Positions 46,261 through 53,981 of a stretch of 64,000 nt of DNA are shown here, piece by piece. Source of the DNA: Lachnospiraceae bacterium. Lineage in GTDB: Bacteria > Bacillota > Clostridia > Lachnospirales > Lachnospiraceae. Position numbers and translations under genes: made by a program. The notes beneath the pieces are model-generated. The model saw only the letters and a program-made list of their open reading frames with translations. It searched no databases and was not told where the DNA came from. Numbering within the stretch: the first letter of the stretch is position 1; each line of letters opens with the position of its first letter. Location of the stretch: NCBI GenBank assembly GCA_024697595.1, contig JAILFK010000058.1, positions 24,526-88,525 on the forward strand. The letters run 5' to 3'.

Positions 46261-48852
46261 TTATTTTTTATCCACAATGGCCTGTAATTTGTGGTCTACC
46301 ACATCAATCTTTACTGTGTCCTCCAAGCCCACTTCGTCACCTAAAATACTTTTAGCAACCAGTGTCTCCACATGTTTCTGAAGGTATCTTCTAAGAGGTC
46401 TAGCACCATAGGCAGGTTCATAACCATTTTCAATAATAAAATCCTTGGCCGCATCTGTGAGTACAACTTTTATTTCCTTATCCTCAAGTCTCTTGTTTAA
46501 ATCCTCCATCAAAAGTTCCACAATGCCACCAATATTATCCTTGGTCAATGGCTTAAACATAATTATCTCATCTAATCTGTTTAGAAATTCCGGTCTAAAT
46601 GATGCTCTCAAATCTGCCATCACCAAATCTTCTGCCGCAGGAGTAATATTTCCCTCGTCATCGATTCCATCTAGTAGATATGATGAGCCTAAATTGCTAG
46701 TCATTATAATGATAGTATTTTTAAAGTCCACAGTTCTACCCTGGGAATCAGTGATTCGACCATCATCAAGAACCTGAAGCAATACATTAAATACGTCAGG
46801 ATGAGCCTTTTCCACCTCATCAAATAAAACCACCGAATAAGGTTTGCGTCGAACAGCCTCTGTCAACTGACCACCCTCGTCATAGCCCACATATCCTGGA
46901 GGCGCTCCAATAAGACGAGACACTGAATACTTCTCCATATATTCACTCATATCGAGACGAACCATATTATTCTCATCATCAAACAGTGCCTGAGCCAAAG
47001 TCTTGGCCAATTCTGTCTTACCAACTCCTGTTGGTCCTAAAAACATAAATGAACCAATTGGCTTGGCAGGATCTTTAATACCTGCCTTACTTCTGATAAT
47101 CGCTTCAGTAACCTTGGTAACTCCCTCATCCTGACCAATAACTCTCTTATGAAGTTCATCAGCCAGATGCAAGGTCTTGTTTCTCTCTGACTCATTTAAC
47201 TTGGCAACAGGAATTCCAGTCCATCGGGAAATAATTCTTGCAATCTCCTCATCTGTCACCGACTCATGCACCATGGATATATCCTTGGTCTTGAGCATCT
47301 CCTCTTGAGCTTCTAATTCTTCTTCCATCTTTGGGATAGTGCCATACTGCAATTCTGCAGCTTTATTCAAATCATATTCCTGCTGTGCTTTAGCCAGTTC
47401 AGCCTTGGCTTCCTCCAACTGTTCACGCAAAGTTGAAACCTTGCTAACAGCATTTTTCTCATTATCCCACTGAGCCTTTTTAGTCGCCAACTCTCCTTTT
47501 AATTCAGACAACTCTTGCTGGATATCCTCTAGCCTCTCTCGACTTAGACGATCTTCCTCCTTCTTCAATGCAGCCTCTTCTATCTCCATCTGCATAACTT
47601 TACGATTTAACTCATCTAATTCTGTTGGCATAGAATCAAGCTCTGTCTTAATAAGAGCGCAGGCCTCATCCACCAAATCAATGGCTTTGTCCGGCAAAAA
47701 TCTATCAGATATATATCTATTAGACAAAGTAGCTGCTGCCACTAGCGCACCGTCTGTAATTTTAACTCCATGGTATACCTCATATCTGTCTTTGATACCT
47801 CTTAAAATCGAGATGGTATCCTCCACTGTTGGTTCATCAACCATAACAGGTTGGAAACGTCTCTCCAAAGCTGCATCCTTTTCTATATACTCTCTATATT
47901 CATCTAAAGTTGTGGCGCCGATACAATGAAGTTCACCTCTAGCCAACATAGGTTTTAGAAGCTGTCCTGCATCCATCGCTCCGTCTGTCTTACCAGCTCC
48001 CACAATGGTATGAAGCTCATCGATAAACAGGATTATCTCTCCGTCTGAGTTTTTAATCTCATCAAGAACAGCCTTTAATCTCTCCTCAAATTCACCACGG
48101 TATTTTGCACCTGCAATCAAAGCACCCATATCAAGGGCAAATAGCCTCTTGTCCTTTAGTCCTTCTGGCACATCGCCCCTGACAATTCTCTGAGCAAGCC
48201 CCTCAACTGCTGCCGTTTTACCTACACCAGGCTCACCGATAAGCACTGGATTATTTTTAGTTTTTCTAGACAAGATTCTAATAACATTTCTTATCTCAGC
48301 ATCCCTACCTATTACAGGATCCGTCTTTTGCTCTCTGGCCCGCTCCACCATGTCGTATCCATACTTTTCCAAAGTGTCGTAGGTAGCCTCAGGATTATCC
48401 GTAGTCACTCTCACATTTCCTCTAACCTCTGACAATGCTTGTAAAAATCTATCCCTTGTCAAACCATACTCCTTAAACATATCCTTGATGGCTTTATTTG
48501 GATATTTAAGCATGGCCAAAAATAGATGTTCCACAGAGACATACTCATCTCCCATAGCCTTGGCTTCATCTTCGCCGTGGATGAGGACATTATTCAAATC
48601 CTTTCCCACATATACTTGTCCTGCTCCTGAAACCTTGACTCTTGCCTCCAATTTTTTAGTGGCATTGTCTGTAAAATGTTCCAGATTAATCTCCATCTTT
48701 TCAATAAGCTTTGGAATCAATCCATCACTCTGCTTAAGTAGTGCAAGCATAAGATGCTCCTGCTCTATCTCCTGATTTCCGTATTCGTATGCAAGCTTCT
48801 CTGAATCAGACATAGCCTCCATAGATTTTTGTGTAAATTTATTGATATTCAT
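46261..48852 (-). CDS. clpB: ATP-dependent disaggregase ClpB
   Basis: Hsp100 chaperone that threads aggregated proteins with DnaK help. Domains: N-domain (~1-145), first AAA+ module with Walker [10 protein letters not shown] (~203-211) and Walker [10 protein letters not shown], the coiled-coil middle domain (~400-530, long Glu/Lys/Leu heptads), and second AAA+ with [10 protein letters not shown] (~605) and [12 protein letters not shown]. At 863 residues it matches E. coli ClpB (857). No ClpP-binding tripeptide loop (IGF/LGF) is evident in the second module. A CIRCE operator overlapping the promoter lies 60 bases upstream, indicating HrcA heat-shock control. Confidence 0.96.
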   Translation of the reverse strand: MNINKFTQKSMEAMSDSEKLAYEYGNQEIEQEHLMLALLKQSDGLIPKLIEKMEINLEHFTDNATKKLEARVKVSGAGQVYVGKDLNNVLIHGEDEAKAMGDEYVSVEHLFLAMLKYPNKAIKDMFKEYGLTRDRFLQALSEVRGNVRVTTDNPEATYDTLEKYGYDMVERAREQKTDPVIGRDAEIRNVIRILSRKTKNNPVLIGEPGVGKTAAVEGLAQRIVRGDVPEGLKDKRLFALDMGALIAGAKYRGEFEERLKAVLDEIKNSDGEIILFIDELHTIVGAGKTDGAMDAGQLLKPMLARGELHCIGATTLDEYREYIEKDAALERRFQPVMVDEPTVEDTISILRGIKDRYEVYHGVKITDGALVAAATLSNRYISDRFLPDKAIDLVDEACALIKTELDSMPTELDELNRKVMQMEIEEAALKKEEDRLSRERLEDIQQELSELKGELATKKAQWDNEKNAVSKVSTLREQLEEAKAELAKAQQEYDLNKAAELQYGTIPKMEEELEAQEEMLKTKDISMVHESVTDEEIARIISRWTGIPVAKLNESERNKTLHLADELHKRVIGQDEGVTKVTEAIIRSKAGIKDPAKPIGSFMFLGPTGVGKTELAKTLAQALFDDENNMVRLDMSEYMEKYSVSRLIGAPPGYVGYDEGGQLTEAVRRKPYSVVLFDEVEKAHPDVFNVLLQVLDDGRITDSQGRTVDFKNTIIIMTSNLGSSYLLDGIDDEGNITPAAEDLVMADLRASFRPEFLNRLDEIIMFKPLTKDNIGGIVELLMEDLNKRLEDKEIKVVLTDAAKDFIIENGYEPAYGARPLRRYLQKHVETLVAKSILGDEVGLEDTVKIDVVDHKLQAIVDKK

Positions 48853-48896
48853 ACATCCTCACCTCCAAACGATATCAAATATTTTTCTATAAGATA

Positions 48897-48938
48897 GGTA
48901 TAACACCAAAATTAGCACTCGTCAATGGCGAGTGCTAA
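48897..48938 (-). promoter_or_regulatory. CIRCE operator overlapping the clpB promoter
   Basis: TTAGCACTC (48912-48920), 9 bases, GAGTGCTAA (48930-48938) is a perfect CIRCE element, the binding site of the HrcA repressor. On the minus strand TTGACG (48920-48925) and TATACC (48897-48902) with exactly 17 bases between form a sigma-A promoter whose -35 lies inside the CIRCE spacer. Bound HrcA would block RNA polymerase directly. Confidence 0.93.
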
Positions 48939-49036
48939 CAATTTTGAAAAATATTTAATTTTTACGTGTAAAATCAACCTTTCCCCTATTAATTTCTTCC
49001 TATTAATCTCTTCTTTAGGTTAATCTTTTCTTTATA

Positions 49037-49735
49037 TCAGTCTCTTCTTCCAAGGATTTGTAAAATTCTTATAAATAGATTTGCAATATCAAGATAAATA
49101 TCAATTGCAGAATCTATGGCATTATCCAAAGTTTTAGCATACTGTTGTGATCTATAAATATCATATCCTATATATAAGCTAAATATTGCCGCTGCAAAAA
49201 TGGAAATAATATAAAATCCTCCACTAAAGAACATTCCAATAATTGAAGCAATAATTATTCCTATTAAACTGACAAACAAAAAACCACCAACTTTTGCAAA
49301 CACCTGTGGGAATAATGTGGCTGCTAAAACCATAATAGCTGTTATCAAAGCTGTATAATAAAATGCTTCCATAACAATCTCACTATTTAAACCACCATAT
49401 GCAAATACCAGTGTTGAAATAACAAGCCCCAATGGAATCACAATCAGATTGTATCCCACAAAACTTATAAAAGGATTAGATGACTTATTTGCCATAAAAA
49501 TACCAACCATAGCGCATACGATATAAATTATCAAAAATAAAATTGGGTTGATATATGCGTACACATTTTCCACAGTGGCACAGAGTATCACATTCATAAC
49601 AATTCCATATAAAACCGTAAGCCCTATAGCCAAATTATATCCTCTATCCGACATAATTTTTGCATCGCTGTAATCAGCCTGCATTCTCTCTAGTCTTCTC
49701 TCTTGTCCTAAACTAGCCATATCCATTTCCTCCAT
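49037..49735 (-). CDS. Bax inhibitor-1/YccA family membrane protein
   Basis: A 232-residue protein with seven predicted membrane helices after a short charged N-terminus (~1-35). The pattern of helices and the YIGYDIYRSQQYAK segment near the end, followed by AIDIYLDIANLFIRILQILGRRD, match the Bax1-I/TMBIM family (YetJ in Bacillus, a pH-sensitive Ca2+ leak channel). The paired acidic residues in the last helices (D-I-Y...D) fit. Role here is unknown. Between it and the nuclease gene upstream there are ~80 bases. Confidence 0.88.
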   Translation of the reverse strand: MEEMDMASLGQERRLERMQADYSDAKIMSDRGYNLAIGLTVLYGIVMNVILCATVENVYAYINPILFLIIYIVCAMVGIFMANKSSNPFISFVGYNLIVIPLGLVISTLVFAYGGLNSEIVMEAFYYTALITAIMVLAATLFPQVFAKVGGFLFVSLIGIIIASIIGMFFSGGFYIISIFAAAIFSLYIGYDIYRSQQYAKTLDNAIDSAIDIYLDIANLFIRILQILGRRD

Positions 49736-49817
49736 TTTTCTATATTAAATGATAGTATACAAAAAATATTTGTAAAACAATATATCTATCACTTGAGATA
49801 TATCATCTATCATTATA

Positions 49818-50864
49818 TCAAGGATTACAATTTTTGCATCCCTCATATCCATCTTTGATGGCATCTTCTCTACTATTATAATACACCTTGTTATTATCAC
49901 TCATTTTGTCTACACTTGGGCAGTCAGCTCGATGAAACTTTCCTGAATTCTTATTGGCCACATATGGTGTATCCGTTTTGCCTTGTGAAGCAACCGCTGC
50001 TATTCCATTAGTTGCAGCTCCAGCTCCGTACTGCGCCCCATTCCTATGGCCTGATGCAGCCCCAGTATATTCTGGTCCTGAACTTGAGCCATCTTGATAA
50101 TTAATTGTAACTCCAGGCTGCACATTATAACAGAATACACATAGACATATCCCCTTGCCCTGATCTTCCACAGAGTATGCTTCCATCAACACACCTCTGG
50201 CAACCATTTCCTCATCCACAAAAACAGGAGACACTCGATACATTACATGATTATCCGTATCTTCTATATAATTGTGTATCCTCTCCTCGAAAGGAAGCAT
50301 GCCATCCTTGTTCATATAACGAGTACCTGTGATTAGATTTCTCACATTGGCATTTTCACCAGTCAAGGCATACATCAATAAATGACATCTATTATATAGG
50401 TAGTTTCCATCTATTCCATCATATTTCACAGTGTGCCATCCTGTAGGTTTTACACTTCCTATCTCGCCACGTTCTTCAGTGGGAAACAAATCCTTACCCA
50501 CGCAAGCCATGGCGGTGGTACATCTACCTTTGGTGTCCAAATCACCGTATAGTTCATAACTTTCAGATGTAATCTCCTCATCTTTAAAAAATGGTTGATT
50601 ATCATTAATAACTACATATGGTTTACCTGAATATTCTGGTACTTGACCATAATCAAATTCAAGGGCAACTTGCCTATATAATTCTTTTTCCTGGTTTTCT
50701 TTATCCTGTCTGGCAAGATTTGTATCAGTCTCTGTATCAGATTGCTCTACGTCTTGTATGCTTTTGGCCACATCCTGGGGTTCTTGACTACATGAGGTCA
50801 ACATAAGACCCAGTGTCAAAAATATCACCGCTACTAAAGATGTCATTTTAATTTTTTGTCTCAT
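49818..50864 (-). CDS. Lipoprotein DNA/RNA non-specific endonuclease
   Basis: A ~348-residue exported nuclease. The start at ATG 50864 has AGGGG upstream. The signal peptide ends in a lipobox (LGLMLTSC), so the protein is anchored outside the membrane. The nuclease domain (~105-270) carries YNRCHLLMYALTG, with the His that matches the catalytic His of the usual DRGH motif, and the metal-binding Asn in ANVRNLITGTRYMN. A C-terminal ~45-residue module (KFHRADCPSV...GYEGCKNCNP) has three Cys and a His in the layout of Ada-like Zn-binding tails. It may degrade DNA for nutrients or take part in uptake. Confidence 0.85.
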   Translation of the reverse strand: MRQKIKMTSLVAVIFLTLGLMLTSCSQEPQDVAKSIQDVEQSDTETDTNLARQDKENQEKELYRQVALEFDYGQVPEYSGKPYVVINDNQPFFKDEEITSESYELYGDLDTKGRCTTAMACVGKDLFPTEERGEIGSVKPTGWHTVKYDGIDGNYLYNRCHLLMYALTGENANVRNLITGTRYMNKDGMLPFEERIHNYIEDTDNHVMYRVSPVFVDEEMVARGVLMEAYSVEDQGKGICLCVFCYNVQPGVTINYQDGSSSGPEYTGAASGHRNGAQYGAGAATNGIAAVASQGKTDTPYVANKNSGKFHRADCPSVDKMSDNNKVYYNSREDAIKDGYEGCKNCNP

Positions 50865-50940
50865 TATAATTTCCCCTCTATCCTTTGCTATTGACATATT
50901 ACCATAACTCAATTGTTAATCTTATACAAATAATAATCCT

Positions 50941-51018
50941 GTATACATTTTGATAGAGACCTCAAATCCTGTGAACATTCTGTTAAATGCCCACTGATTT
51001 TGTGACCATTTTGTTAAA
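50941..51018. repeat. Three 17-bp direct repeats upstream of the sugar transporter
   Basis: Copies lie at 50941-50957 (GTATACATTTTGATAGA), 50971-50987 (GTGAACATTCTGTTAAA) and 51002-51018 (GTGACCATTTTGTTAAA), spaced 30 and 31 bases, about three helical turns. Copies two and three differ at two positions; the first differs more. They lie 144-221 bases before the transporter start codon. They could be regulator sites, or the repeated end of an IS21-type element that has been lost. Confidence 0.6.
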
Positions 51019-51161
51019 CTATGTCCAGAGCAGCCATTTAGTTTTAATTTCCTGACAAGAGAGCGAATTTCCTAAAACTTAATTTTGCTATTTGCGCTAC
51101 TATGTTGCCTCGTGAGCGTCTATTTTAGACAAAACTAACAAATATTGGAGGTCGTTTTATT

Positions 51162-52547
51162 ATGAATTCAACAAAAGCAGCCAAAAAAACCGATCCTAAT
51201 CATTTAGGATTCGGGCGTTTAATGTTATGGAAAAGTTCAGATATTACAGCTGGTTGGGTTAACCTTTTAATGCTCAACTATCTTTCTATCTATGCTAGTG
51301 ACACTTTGGGAGTGAGTGTCGGAGTAGTTGGTACACTTCTTTTAGCTTCAAAAATCGTTGACAGTGTGACAGATTTACTTGCAGGATGGATTGTTGACAA
51401 CACTCACACAAAGCTTGGTAAAGCTAGACCGTACGAATTGTGCATCATCGGAATGACAATATGTACAATACTTCTTTTCTCTTGTTCTCCAGAATGGAGC
51501 GAGACTGTTAAGTTGATTTGGATTTTCTGTATGTACACTTTAGCTTTCTCAGTATTTACAACATTACGTCAGGGTGCTTCAAATCCTTATACAATCAGAC
51601 ATTTCTCTAACAATCCTGTATTGTTAAAGAAGGTTGCTTCTTTCGGTGGTATCGTTTCAATGGCAGGTTCAATGTTCTTGTCGATTATCTTCCCTATGCT
51701 TATGCAAAAGATTGCAACTAGTGCAGAAGGATGGACACGACTTGTTGCCATCATTATGATTCCTGGTACTATTATTGGTGTTTTAAGATTTATCTTCTGT
51801 AAAGAAGATCCAAAGGTTGATGAGGAATCTAGTCAGGAGCCTGTTAAAATCAAAGAAATCTTTACAATGTTTGCAAAAAATAAATATGTATGGTTATTTG
51901 CCATCATCATGCTTTGCTACAATATCATCGTAAACCTCGCTGCAGGAACATACTTCTTTAAGTGGGTTATCGGCGATGTGTCACTACTTGGAATCAGTTC
52001 AATGCTTACAATTGTACTCCTTCCACTTATGGCATTCTTCCCTAAGATCATGGCAAAATTACAGTCAATGGGTAAGATGATTTTCATCTTCTGTATCATC
52101 GGTGTTGTTGGATATACAATATGTTTCCTTGGAAATGATAACTTCCTCATCGTAATGATCGGATTTATCATGGGACAATTTGCTATACTTCCACTCTCAT
52201 ACTATGGAATCTTATTCATCATGAACATCTGTACCTACAATGAGATTATTGGATTACCTAGAATGGATGGTTCAGCAGGTATTCTTTCCAACTTCTCAAC
52301 AAAGGTTGGTGGAGCACTTGGAGCATTTATCACAGGAGCACTTCTTCAGTTAGCAGGATATGTCTCAGCTGAAGGTGTTACAAGTCAGCCTGACTCAGCA
52401 ATCCTTATGATCAGAGTTGTATATGCAATCCTTCCATTGGTAATGATTGCAATTATCGGAATCTGCTCTTTGGCATTTTCTAAGTTAGAGCCAATCGCTG
52501 AGGAGTTCGAAGCAAAAAAACATCAGGAAAAATCTGTTGAAAACTAA
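51162..52547 (+). CDS. GPH-family (MelB-like) sugar:cation symporter
   Basis: A 461-residue, 12-helix MFS transporter of the glycoside-pentoside-hexuronide family. Characteristic: the first helix region GFGRLMLWKSSDITAGWVN, the cation-binding Asp in SKIVDSVTDLLAG, and the loop DNTHTKLGKARPYE, which matches the family's DxTRTRWGRxRPW motif. The substrate is likely a glycoside or hexuronide, but no catabolic gene is adjacent. RBS is TTGGAGG. It is the first gene of a plus-strand group. Three direct repeats lie upstream. Confidence 0.9.
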   Translation: MNSTKAAKKTDPNHLGFGRLMLWKSSDITAGWVNLLMLNYLSIYASDTLGVSVGVVGTLLLASKIVDSVTDLLAGWIVDNTHTKLGKARPYELCIIGMTICTILLFSCSPEWSETVKLIWIFCMYTLAFSVFTTLRQGASNPYTIRHFSNNPVLLKKVASFGGIVSMAGSMFLSIIFPMLMQKIATSAEGWTRLVAIIMIPGTIIGVLRFIFCKEDPKVDEESSQEPVKIKEIFTMFAKNKYVWLFAIIMLCYNIIVNLAAGTYFFKWVIGDVSLLGISSMLTIVLLPLMAFFPKIMAKLQSMGKMIFIFCIIGVVGYTICFLGNDNFLIVMIGFIMGQFAILPLSYYGILFIMNICTYNEIIGLPRMDGSAGILSNFSTKVGGALGAFITGALLQLAGYVSAEGVTSQPDSAILMIRVVYAILPLVMIAIIGICSLAFSKLEPIAEEFEAKKHQEKSVEN

Positions 52548-52595
52548 TTAAAGTATCTATATAATAATTCCTGTTAGAAAGGAATTTGGAAGAAT

Positions 52596-52904
52596 ATGGA
52601 ATTACAATCATTAAAAAAAGAATACAAACTAGTCCGTCAAGATAATATGGACAAGTTCATTGAATTAAGTCACATTAATCCAGAAATTGTTCTTGTAGAA
52701 GAATATTGGATTACATCTGACACCACAATGGGCAATCGTTGTTCTTACTTTGAGGCTTATAACCAAGCAGAGGAATATGCAGGTATGCTTGCCAACACTC
52801 GCGTTGCCTTAAATGAAAATAACGAAAAACCATTTATGATCTTGGTAAATGGTCGCGAAACTACTGTTGACGGCGGATTAAAACAATTCTTAGAAAACAA
52901 TTAA
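52596..52904 (+). CDS. Small hypothetical protein after the GPH transporter
   Basis: A 102-residue acidic soluble protein (MELQSLKKEYKLVRQDNMDK at the start) without a motif I recognise. The middle EAYNQAEEYAGMLANTRVAL is a likely helix, flanked by strands; the end GRETTVDGGLKQFLEN looks like a helix. It follows the transporter by 48 bases with RBS GAAAGGAA and is followed by a terminator, so it is the last gene of that operon. Function unknown. Confidence 0.72.
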   Translation: MELQSLKKEYKLVRQDNMDKFIELSHINPEIVLVEEYWITSDTTMGNRCSYFEAYNQAEEYAGMLANTRVALNENNEKPFMILVNGRETTVDGGLKQFLENN

Positions 52905-52916
52905 ATCAAATCGAGT

Positions 52917-52959
52917 AAAGAGGTGTGGCAATATATAACTTGTTGCCACGCCTCTTTTT
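52917..52959 (+). terminator. Intrinsic terminator of the transporter operon
   Basis: AAAGAGGTGTGGCAA (52917-52931) pairs with TTGCCACGCCTCTTT (52943-52957) with one G-T pair and an 11-base loop, followed by TT. The right arm is the beginning of a tandem duplication (52947-52994). Confidence 0.85.
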
Positions 52960-52994
52960 GAAAGGAAAAACACGCCTCTTTTTGAAAGGAAAAA
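52947..52994 (+). repeat. 24-bp tandem duplication carrying terminator arm and ribosome binding site
   Basis: Two identical 24-base copies, 52947-52970 and 52971-52994, each reading CACGCCTCTTTTTGAAAGGA plus four A residues. The first copy supplies the 3' arm and U-run of the terminator; the second supplies the GAAAGGA ribosome binding site just before the ATG at 52996. This is an exact local duplication. Confidence 0.9.
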
Positions 52995-52995
52995 T

Positions 52996-53649
52996 ATGAA
53001 TAAAACTAAAATATCAATTTTGTTAAATGTACTGATCGCAATCTTTGTTCCTGTATCATGGGCAATGATGTACTTTGCTTGGACATCAAGCGGAGCTTTG
53101 GCATCTCCTGGATTGTACTCACTGAGATATTTCACAGTACTATCCAACATCCTTGCTGGAGTTGTATCTCTAGTTTATTTATTATCCGTTTTAAAAAACA
53201 AAAACAATATAGCCAAAGTAAATAGTAAATTCGCCACAATTAAATATGTGGCAGCAACAGCCGTTGGATTAACATTTTTGGTAGTTGTTGTGTTTTTAGG
53301 ACCAACTTCTCCATCAGGTTATCTATCAATGTTTGTTGGTGCCAATTTCTTTATGCACCTAATCACACCACTTATTGCTATGATCGATATGATGTTCTTC
53401 TATGAAACTGCTGAAATATTTAGCATCAAACAATCCTTGCTTGCCGTTATTCCAATGATTATGTACGGTATTTTCTATCTTGGCAATTTGATTGTAAATG
53501 GTATCGGCACTTATCCAAACACCAACGATTGGTATGGATTTGCCCAGTGGGGAATGCAATACACTTATCTTATATTTGTCATAGTAGCATTTGTAACATG
53601 GCTTATCGCCCTTGTTATACGCGCTATACACAACAAGATATCAAAATAA
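52996..53649 (+). CDS. Pr6Pr-family (FAR-17a/AIG1-like) membrane protein
   Basis: A 217-residue protein with about six membrane helices. The segment GLYSLRYFTVLSNILAGVVSL and the later NFFMHLITPLIAMIDMMFF are the pattern of Pr6Pr membrane proteins, where a conserved His and the YFTxxSN motif recur. Relatives in eukaryotes (AIG1/ADTRP) hydrolyse fatty-acid esters of hydroxy fatty acids, but for bacterial members no function is established. The GAAAGGA RBS is inside a duplicated 24-bp unit. It converges with the hydrogenase gene across a repeat-rich region. Confidence 0.78.
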   Translation: MNKTKISILLNVLIAIFVPVSWAMMYFAWTSSGALASPGLYSLRYFTVLSNILAGVVSLVYLLSVLKNKNNIAKVNSKFATIKYVAATAVGLTFLVVVVFLGPTSPSGYLSMFVGANFFMHLITPLIAMIDMMFFYETAEIFSIKQSLLAVIPMIMYGIFYLGNLIVNGIGTYPNTNDWYGFAQWGMQYTYLIFVIVAFVTWLIALVIRAIHNKISK

Positions 53650-53683
53650 CGTGTGATAGTCGATCACCAAAAATTCACTCTAA

Positions 53684-53852
53684 CCCCGGAAATGAGTTTA
53701 ATCACAAAAATAGTTGACTAATTAGCATGATTCCCAAAGAAAATACCCCGGAAATGAGTTTAATCATGAAAATTGTTGACCAATTAGCATGATTCCCAAG
53801 AAAAATACCCCGGAAATGGATAAAACAATGAAAATTGTTGACCAATCAACAT
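53684..53852. repeat. 62-bp tandem repeat array, 2.7 copies
   Basis: Units begin with CCCCGGAAATG at 53684, 53746 and 53808, exactly 62 bases apart. The first two are nearly identical; the third is partial and diverged after ~20 bases but keeps GAAAATTGTTGACCAAT. Within the unit AATCATG and CATGATT can pair around ~20 bases. The array is intergenic between two convergent genes. There are no spacers, so it is not a CRISPR. Confidence 0.85.
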
Positions 53853-53900
53853 ATTGCTCATAATTAAATTATTTATATAAAATAATCACGCGAAATAATA

Positions 53901-53940
53901 TGTACCCCTTTCACTGGATATCCAGTAAAAGGGGTACATA
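53901..53940. terminator. 40-bp near-perfect palindrome between convergent genes
   Basis: TGTACCCCTTT and AAAGGGGTACA flank ACTGGATATCCAGT; the whole is palindromic apart from one inserted base per side. It lies 42 bases after the hydrogenase stop codon and 250 bases after the Pr6Pr gene. No strong U-run follows in either direction (ATATTATTT on the minus side), so it may be a bidirectional terminator or a dimeric-protein site. Confidence 0.6.
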
Positions 53941-53981
53941 TCATATTCTTAAAAGAGCTTTTATTATATAAATTTATTCCA

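Noticed and set aside
53684..53852. CRISPR array
   Set aside because: The repeats are adjacent with no spacers, the unit is 62 bases and no cas genes are near.
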